64,000 bases of DNA from Pocillopora verrucosa (Eukaryota > Cnidaria > Anthozoa > Scleractinia > Pocilloporidae), in assembly GCF_036669915.1 (NCBI RefSeq), contig NC_089312.1:24664274-24728273 (forward strand), read 5' to 3'. The position numbers were made by a program, and so were the translations under genes. This document shows, one piece after another, positions 59,301 to 64,000 of the stretch. Numbering within the stretch: the stretch's first letter is position 1; the number at the start of each line of letters is the position of its first letter. The notes below the pieces were generated by a model. The model was given only the letters and a program-made list of their open reading frames with translations, did no database searches and was not told the DNA's origin.

Positions 59301-60943
59301 GATGCAATTTTTATGATGAACTTTCACTTGCTAAATTCTAACACTTATTTTAAAAAATTCCACTATTTCATTTTTCGAAAACAATAGATACCTTTAAATG
59401 AAAGCGTCCTTTTTCTTAATCATTTTCAGTTGGTCGTTCGGCATACTACTTTGGGAAATAGCAACATATGGTAGGTCTATAAACATTTCTATAAACATTC
59501 GATGATTTCTATGTCAAGGAAGAGCTATATTAAAACGCTTTATTATCTGGCGAAGTGGTCCTGAGGTAAATTCTAGCGTTCAGTGAATTCAGTAGATTTT
59601 GCGAGCGTTCTTAGTTCGGGTCGGGATTTATCCATACGGACTGTTCCAAGGAAACGATCACACACTGCGTATTTTTGTTCGCGAAAGTCGGCGAATACAA
59701 AATTAAAAAGTTTGGTCCGAGCATCACACAATAAACTACTTACTAACCTCGCTTGCTCGAGTCTTACTGTGGAATATTGGACCTCAGTTGTTTTAGTGTG
59801 CAGCTGGCTGCGCTCAGTCCGTACTGCCACACCCTTGGCCCTCATGCTCAGTTAGTAAGACGTTAAAAATCCATTAAGTTTTTAAACTTAAAAGCTATTA
59901 CCATCGAGCAAACTCCGTTATTTTGCTTTATAGGTGAGTTGCCATACCCTGACATCGAATCACCACTTTCCCTGGTAAGTCAGCTCTCTACGGGTTATCG
60001 GATGCCTCGTCCTCATCGATGTTCGGAAGAACTGTAAGTGTTTCGATCATTTGTAAGACCGTCTATTTCTTACATATATTTGCTTACATGTTAACAGTCG
60101 ACACTTTTATCATTATTTAAGTAACTTGAGGCATTTGTCACGTGACTGGGTCAACGAAATATTCTGCCTCCCGTAAGATACGGGAACTCTACCTATTTGG
60201 GATGTCGCTGTCATGGAAGCTCCGAAGTTTGGTTGGGTAAAGAATGAGTGAGCTAGGTGACTAAAGAGGTCTTCAAAATTAAAGAATGATGCAATGCATT
60301 TGTAGGTATACGTTAATGAGTTCTTGTTGGAACGAGAATCCTTTGTTGAGACCTTCGTTTACTGACATCGTGAATCAGCTGGAATACTTCTTAAGAGAAG
60401 TAAAGGTGAGTGAAATTGGATTTAAGCCATTCCTTACTGCTTCCTTCCTCTTCCACTTTTTCTCTTTTCAATTAATTACACTTGAGTAGATTACGCGGAA
60501 ACATTTTCAACCCCTTCAATTTTCAAATGCTGGAGAGACTTGCATCTAACGAGGAGTCATATAAGTCCAGGGAAATAGCAGCAAAAATCGAAACTCTCTT
60601 CGTAGTAAATGGCTTATTAAAATTAAAATTATATCTAAAGGAAAAATGAGACAAATAAAATTGTTACCAGAACGATAAAATGTAAGTTGAAAAAATGGGG
60701 GAATAAAGGTTTGAAAGTCGTGTGTATTAGGTATAATTGGTCTTTCTTAAGTTCTGTTTTTCATCTTTTCTCATCCGCTCGCTTGTTCCTTTTGTCATTA
60801 TTATCTATTATCACTATTATCATTACTGAGCTTCCTCCGTGTATCCAACCTGTCATTTTTTCATCGCTTTGATTCTTCTGTTCCAGAGGACATATATCAA
60901 CATCATGGAGGATGAAATCACTAGCAGAGTTGATTTGAAGTAG
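49675..60943 (+). CDS. Ig-domain receptor tyrosine kinase (FGFR/VEGFR/Tie-like)
   Basis: A cell-surface receptor kinase. Exons: 49675-49792 (signal peptide, [13 protein letters not shown]), 49920-50237 (Ig), 51467-51781 (Ig), 52039-52353 (Ig), split Ig exon 52607-52647 plus 55617-55888, 56059-56198 (transmembrane, [17 protein letters not shown]), 56623-57205, 57419-57529, 57825-58000, 58122-58244, 58613-58683, 59430-59470, 59934-60033, 60306-60405, 60887-60943. Kinase landmarks: glycine loop [13 protein letters not shown] lysine, αC NEIRTL, catalytic [17 protein letters not shown] activation-segment end, [12 protein letters not shown], and the RPSF helix-I motif. Catalytic residues are all present, so it should be active. 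All extracellular exons are phase 1-1. The split Ig exon carries a BEL/Pao insertion and a 2-bp frameshift. The closest class is inferred from motif style only. Confidence 0.88.
50801..51198. repeat. ~400-bp palindromic MITE-like element
   Basis: The left end (AGCTGATCTCACTTGCGACG) and the reverse complement of the right end (GGCTGGTTTTCACTGGCGAC) are related. The interior consists of GACTCCG/GGAGTC-type words in inverted orientation. Non-coding, in the intron between the first and second Ig exons. The two halves have diverged considerably. Confidence 0.5.
51467..52353 (+). repeat. Tandemly duplicated Ig exon with flanking intron
   Basis: Exons 51467-51781 and 52039-52353 are each 315 nt and differ at only a few dozen positions. 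The matching extends about 120 nt downstream into the intron (CTTTAAAGAAATTTTGGCAA in both) and upstream into the acceptor (TGGGATTGTCGGTGTCAG in both). The repeat unit is about 570 bp. Both copies keep GT-AG sites and intact frames, so both are probably used. Confidence 0.9.
52607..52647 (+). pseudogene. 5' part of Ig exon, cut by retrotransposon
   Basis: It begins in phase 1 after TTTCAG and encodes EDPVNQT, matching EDPKNQT of the two neighbouring Ig exons. It stops at the LTR boundary. The last five bases (AAACT) are the left target-site duplication. Confidence 0.85.
52643..52647 (+). repeat. Left target-site duplication AAACT
   Basis: Five bases directly before the TG of the left LTR. 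They match AAGCT after the right LTR at four of five positions. Confidence 0.7.
52648..52944 (+). repeat. 5' LTR
   Basis: It starts TGTATGATTCG and ends GGCCCCTACA, the canonical TG...CA. It is 297 bp. It aligns along its full length to the 3' LTR with scattered substitutions and small indels, so the insertion is not extremely recent. Confidence 0.88.
55319..55611 (+). repeat. 3' LTR
   Basis: It starts TGTATGATTCG and ends GGCCCCTACA. It is 293 bp, homologous to the 5' LTR. The preceding bases belong to the integrase-fragment end. Confidence 0.88.
55612..55616 (+). repeat. Right target-site duplication AAGCT
   Basis: Five bases directly after the CA of the right LTR; one mismatch to the left copy AAACT. 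Removing the LTR element plus one copy leaves a continuous Ig frame aligned without gaps to the neighbouring Ig exons. Confidence 0.7.
55617..55888 (+). pseudogene. 3' part of interrupted Ig exon, with frameshift
   Basis: It continues the Ig fold: [36 protein letters not shown]. After that Cys the frame shifts. An intact downstream frame ([16 protein letters not shown]) is recovered if two bases (a GT in a TGTGTT context) are missing near 55828. The donor GTGAGG at 55889 is intact and phase 1. So the exon is damaged both by the element and by a small indel. Confidence 0.8.
56216..56422. repeat. Copy 6 of ~200-bp 'TTAACCCTTTAACTCCC' repeat
   Basis: It begins GTTTAACCCCTAAGAGTGAC and ends GGTGGAAAGGGTTAA, inverted termini. 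In the intron after the transmembrane exon. Confidence 0.65.
58972..59076. repeat. TA-dinucleotide microsatellite
   Basis: A long (TA)n tract interrupted by TATGTATATGTATATGCAT twice. In a kinase-domain intron, immediately upstream of the ribozyme-bearing insert. Confidence 0.9.
59077..59233 (+). mobile_element. Short ribozyme-bearing retroelement fragment between TA tracts
   Basis: About 155 bp of unique sequence is flanked on both sides by (TA)n. Its 3' part carries a hammerhead ribozyme. Such ribozymes are known in the terminal repeats of Penelope-like elements and in retrozymes. No coding sequence is present, so it is either a 5'-truncated Penelope-like element end or a non-autonomous retrozyme-type copy. 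Confidence 0.6.
59185..59230 (+). ncRNA. Hammerhead ribozyme (type I, short stem III)
   Basis: All conserved parts are present in order. Stem I 5' strand ACTGCA (59185-59190). Core CTGATGA (59191-59197). Stem II GGCC-CAGAA-GGCC (59198-59210). GAAA (59211-59214). Stem III ACAG-TA-CTGT (59214-59223). Cleavage triplet GTC with predicted scission after C59224. Stem I 3' strand TGCAGT (59225-59230) is exactly complementary to the 5' strand. Every helix position pairs, so cis-cleavage is plausible. It is in the sense orientation of the kinase transcript. Confidence 0.9.
59234..59302. repeat. TA-dinucleotide microsatellite (second tract)
   Basis: A (TA)n tract with one TATGTATA interruption, immediately downstream of the ribozyme fragment. 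Confidence 0.9.
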
Positions 60944-61275
60944 AAGTAAAATGAGTGGGGTGAAAATCCAGCACCTAGCGCCATGTTGTGCTGTATTTCA
61001 AAATTGAGTAGTCTTGAATTGAACGACCTGTTCATCTTGTTACCAATAAGCTAGGTGAAAAAGAAAGTTATAGAAATCTTAGTTGTTATTATGCTGGTGG
61101 GCTTAAGAAACTCAGTCCTTTTTTTTTTCCTTGGTAATTTTCATGAAAGCAGCTCCTGTGTTGGTAAATTAGTCAACTCCGCTTAATTGATGAGAGAATG
61201 TAAATACGACATGCTTTCATTCATTAGCCGGAAATGGGTAAAGTTCGTTGTGAATTGCACCATGTTTATTTGAAG

Positions 61276-61459
61276 AGGATCAAGAAGACTGGAAAACGGA
61301 CCTGCTGTCCCTGGATCCTTCCTGGCTAAAACGACCAGCCAAGCAATCGTCGTCACAAAATTGGAAGACGACGAGATCATTCGTTTGAAGGAACTGTGCA
61401 CTCACATGGACGTAATAGTTGAGAAACTGAGACGAAGACCAGTGTTTTTGTATAATTAG
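61276..61459 (+). CDS. Orphan open segment, possible terminal exon
   Basis: An open frame follows a TGA at about 61273 and ends TAG. Its composition is protein-like, with an amphipathic charged stretch (KLEDDEIIRLKELCTHMD then EKLRRRP). It has no ATG near its start, so if real it would be a 3' terminal exon, perhaps of an alternative receptor-kinase isoform. No family is recognised. Confidence 0.25.
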
Positions 61460-61974
61460 GCTTTGAGTAAGCAATTAAAGGAAGATGAACCACGGTTTAT
61501 CTCAATGTAATGTTACTCTTACAGAGATATCGCTGAAACAGAATAGGGGCGCTTATTTGAATGAGGGCTTCAATCTATCCCTTGATTATGTGAGTACCCA
61601 GATGACAGAGGGCTCGGCTGACAGATCTTGATACTCTGACGTGAGGAAGACATTTTTGTTTTTACGACTAACAGCTCTGCTACGTTCCAGAGTCCGTGTC
61701 CATGTGTTTCACAAATGTTTAGAAATTCTAAAAACAAAGAAACAGACGTTGATACGATAGTCGAAGCAGAAAGTAAATATAGCTTGTTTAACTTATCAAC
61801 CTTTGCCGAAAAAGCAACTACAAGGCAAAATTATCGATCGAATACACTTTATGCAAATGCCTTGCGAAATTTTAACCAGTCAGCAAAACTGTTCACTGTA
61901 CATTCCCTATGGTGCTGACTAAGAGAAATTCGTTAAATGGTCAAGAGCTCGTCGAGTTGTTGATCATTTATTTT

Positions 61975-62059
61975 ATTCTCCTGACCTTAATGTTTAATCC
62001 AGGGATGGTGCTGTGAAGAGAAATTAGATGCTAGTAACTCTTAGGGTTTAAAGGGTTAA
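61975..62059. repeat. Right-end fragment of ~200-bp repeat family
   Basis: Only the 3' portion is present, ending AACTCTTAGGGTTTAAAGGGTTAA, directly before the next full copy. Confidence 0.5.
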
Positions 62060-62069
62060 ATCATACGAG

Positions 62070-62270
62070 CCTTTAACTCCCAAGATCTCATTAGTAATTC
62101 TCCTTACTGTCTGCTATACAAATCGTCTAATGTTACTTCTGAGAATTTGGTATTGGATCAAACCTCCTAATTGATACCTTTCTTGGTTCTCATTTCTTGT
62201 CTTCTTGAATTTGTACTGATATTGTAAGGAGAAATTCTGTCTTGGTCACTCACGGAAGTTAAAGGGTTAA
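62070..62270. repeat. Copy 7 of ~200-bp 'TTAACCCTTTAACTCCC' repeat
   Basis: It begins GCCTTTAACTCCCAAGATCT and ends GGAAGTTAAAGGGTTAA; the termini are inverted copies. Confidence 0.7.
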
Positions 62271-64000
62271 ACTAAAGAATTTCAAAGGTTACTTCCTTCT
62301 TATCTCTTACCTAAATTTTTCCTGAAAACTACAATTAAAATAATAAAAAGCCAACTGCTTTCGAACGTTTACATAAAATGGTTTCTAAATCTTTAGCACT
62401 GCCAAATAGAGCTGACTGTGAACTGCTTCAAGCATGTAGCTACATAAAGGCTCAGAGACAAAGACCGACGCACTCATATGAATAGTATGTGAATAGTTGT
62501 GATTTTAGCTTTACTCAAATTTATTTGTCATTTACTCTTCTCTCTTTGAAGCAAATTAATTAGGATAGTGGAAGTCGTGAACGAAAAGAATATGGGTCTG
62601 AAGCTAGTCTCGCAAATTAGCGATGTAGCTATGATATTCACTTAGCGTGGCATACAGGTGATTTTTGTCTATCTCGTTGGCTTCTGTGAAATACTTTTTG
62701 TCTGAATCCGGCTCAACTTTTTCTTCAAAAGACTAAATGTCTCACCGGATATCGCGTTAAGCAGAATGAAGGACGAAGAGAGTCTATGGCCTTCAGTTAC
62801 TCACGAGATAAGTAGTTTTAAAAAATTTATTTTTTTGCCGCCAACAAAACTAAAATTCCTATCTGTCTATGTACTAATTGCTTAGAATCACCGAGATGTT
62901 TTTAATGTTATCTTTTATAGGCAACCAACTTTTCTTCCATCGGCGAAAAAAAAAACAAGAACGTAAACTTTGAGCTGTAAGTGATGATGGATCGGCTTCA
63001 TGAAAAAAAAAGGACGGGCTTGATTCAACGGTCAGTTTACAACAAAAGATAAAAATAATTAAAGCACTGTTTAGGTTTACGCTTATTAAATATTCTGAAC
63101 ACGAAAACACGACGAGTTCGTGTAGTGTTGTTATATACGATAATAATGTCTAATTTTAGGGCCATAGCCTTTCAAGTCAGTTACTTGTAGCAAAGAGTGC
63201 TCATATTTATTTCATGCATATTAACGGGAAAAAAACAAATCTTAATTTCTAGTCGTTACAACGACTACAGCAGGTCTCAGCTGAATCAATCCATTTTGAT
63301 AAGCTGAAAATTACCTCCCTCTACAAAGCCACTCGCTAAGGGCTTACCTTACAAAAAGCAGTGACGGAAATTTGAATGATAACAGTCAACAACAGTTTAC
63401 CATTTTCCTCATGCAGTCATTCATATGATCTGTGTGGTTTTAAGTCTGTGTTTCTTTAGGATGAAAAATGCAAGAGACCATTAACGCCATGATTTCGATG
63501 AATAATCATAAGTTGTATTCACCTTACGGTCAATTGGATAAACTAACACGATTCAAATATATACTACGCGCACTCAAAATTCTGACTGAATTATCATATT
63601 CGGAAAAGAGCGAATAAGGTCTAACAAAAGTTTTTCCAAAGATGCCTTCATTGTTTTCAAGTCGAAGACGAGGGAAATTTTTCCGTCGGTGACTTAATTT
63701 TAACTGATGACGTTAACAGAGGGCTCAAAAGAGCAAGATAACACGAAAAAGCTCTCGCAATAATTTCAATGACGCACTAACTTTGTTGTTCTAAAATGGG
63801 TTACTTCTGCATTCTAACCAGTCAGTGACAACCTCAAGTTATCGACAGTTAAACTAGAGCCAACATTCAATAAGTATGATGACTCTTGTTTTCTCAGATT
63901 TTTATCGCAGTTTTCTGTTCTCGACCCTTATATCGTGGTGAGTCAAACGTCTGCTAAGCCAGGTAACAGCGTTAGTACCTCAGTCAGTTCTTCACCCACA

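Larger units (their letters stand above)
60944..64000. other. 3' flank of the receptor kinase gene, mostly non-coding
   Basis: It contains a 60-codon open segment ending in TAG at 61457 (described separately) and members of the ~200-bp repeat family. The remainder to 64000 is AT-rich and I see no recognisable gene, only chance frames. Confidence 0.45.

Noticed and set aside
59573..59855. Overlapping 90-codon frames on both strands
   Set aside because: They fall in an intron between two kinase exons, mirror each other and lack recognisable motifs.
1..64000. CRISPR array or bacterial operon content
   Set aside because: No regular repeat-spacer pattern was seen and genes are spliced and eukaryotic, so prokaryotic systems are not expected.

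Overview
This window is animal nuclear DNA and most likely comes from a cnidarian, probably a stony coral. The evidence is AT-rich sequence, many short exons with GT-AG introns, animal-specific multidomain proteins (MICAL, SAMD8, Cdc37, an Ig receptor tyrosine kinase), and dense small palindromic repeats and retroelements of kinds I associate with coral genomes. The taxon is inferred; no marker gene here settles it.

Layout. 1-3444 is gene-poor. 3445-17662 (+) holds a roughly 20-exon MICAL-type actin-oxidising monooxygenase in the order FAD monooxygenase, CH, LIM, long linker, bMERB. 18086-18874 (-) is a two-exon gene for a 63-residue single-pass micropeptide, tail-to-tail with MICAL. 21501-29155 (-) is an intact 11-exon gene for the Hsp90 co-chaperone Cdc37 (379 aa). 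Head-to-head with it, 208 bp away, 29363-32799 (+) is an intact three-exon gene for SAMD8/SMSr, a ceramide phosphoethanolamine synthase (410 aa). Two intact tRNA-Gln genes follow (34416-34856), and a decayed copy of that pair lies near 45.4-45.8 kb.

38320-60943 (+) contains EGF-module exons (38320-45196), a signal-peptide exon (49675), a run of Ig-domain exons, a transmembrane exon and a complete tyrosine kinase domain. All junctions are phase-compatible, so this is either one large EGF-Ig receptor tyrosine kinase with alternative first exons or two adjacent genes. The last Ig exon is split by a BEL/Pao LTR retrotransposon (52648-55611) flanked by a 5-bp near-identical target-site duplication.

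Mobile DNA: a 5'-truncated LINE in the first EGF-gene intron, an RTE-like LINE 3' end with a GAT tail, a Penelope-like element 3' half with a GIY-YIG endonuclease remnant, the BEL/Pao element, several MITE-like palindromes, and a roughly 200-bp repeat family present at least seven times. A sequence-complete hammerhead ribozyme sits between two TA-dinucleotide tracts inside a kinase-domain intron (59185-59230).

MICAL and Cdc37 act in the cytosol, SAMD8 in the ER membrane and the receptor kinase at the cell surface; I see no shared pathway. A notable quality issue is that the first three MICAL exons (3.6-6.0 kb) carry about ten apparent single-base deletions, mostly in homopolymers, although residue-level conservation is good.
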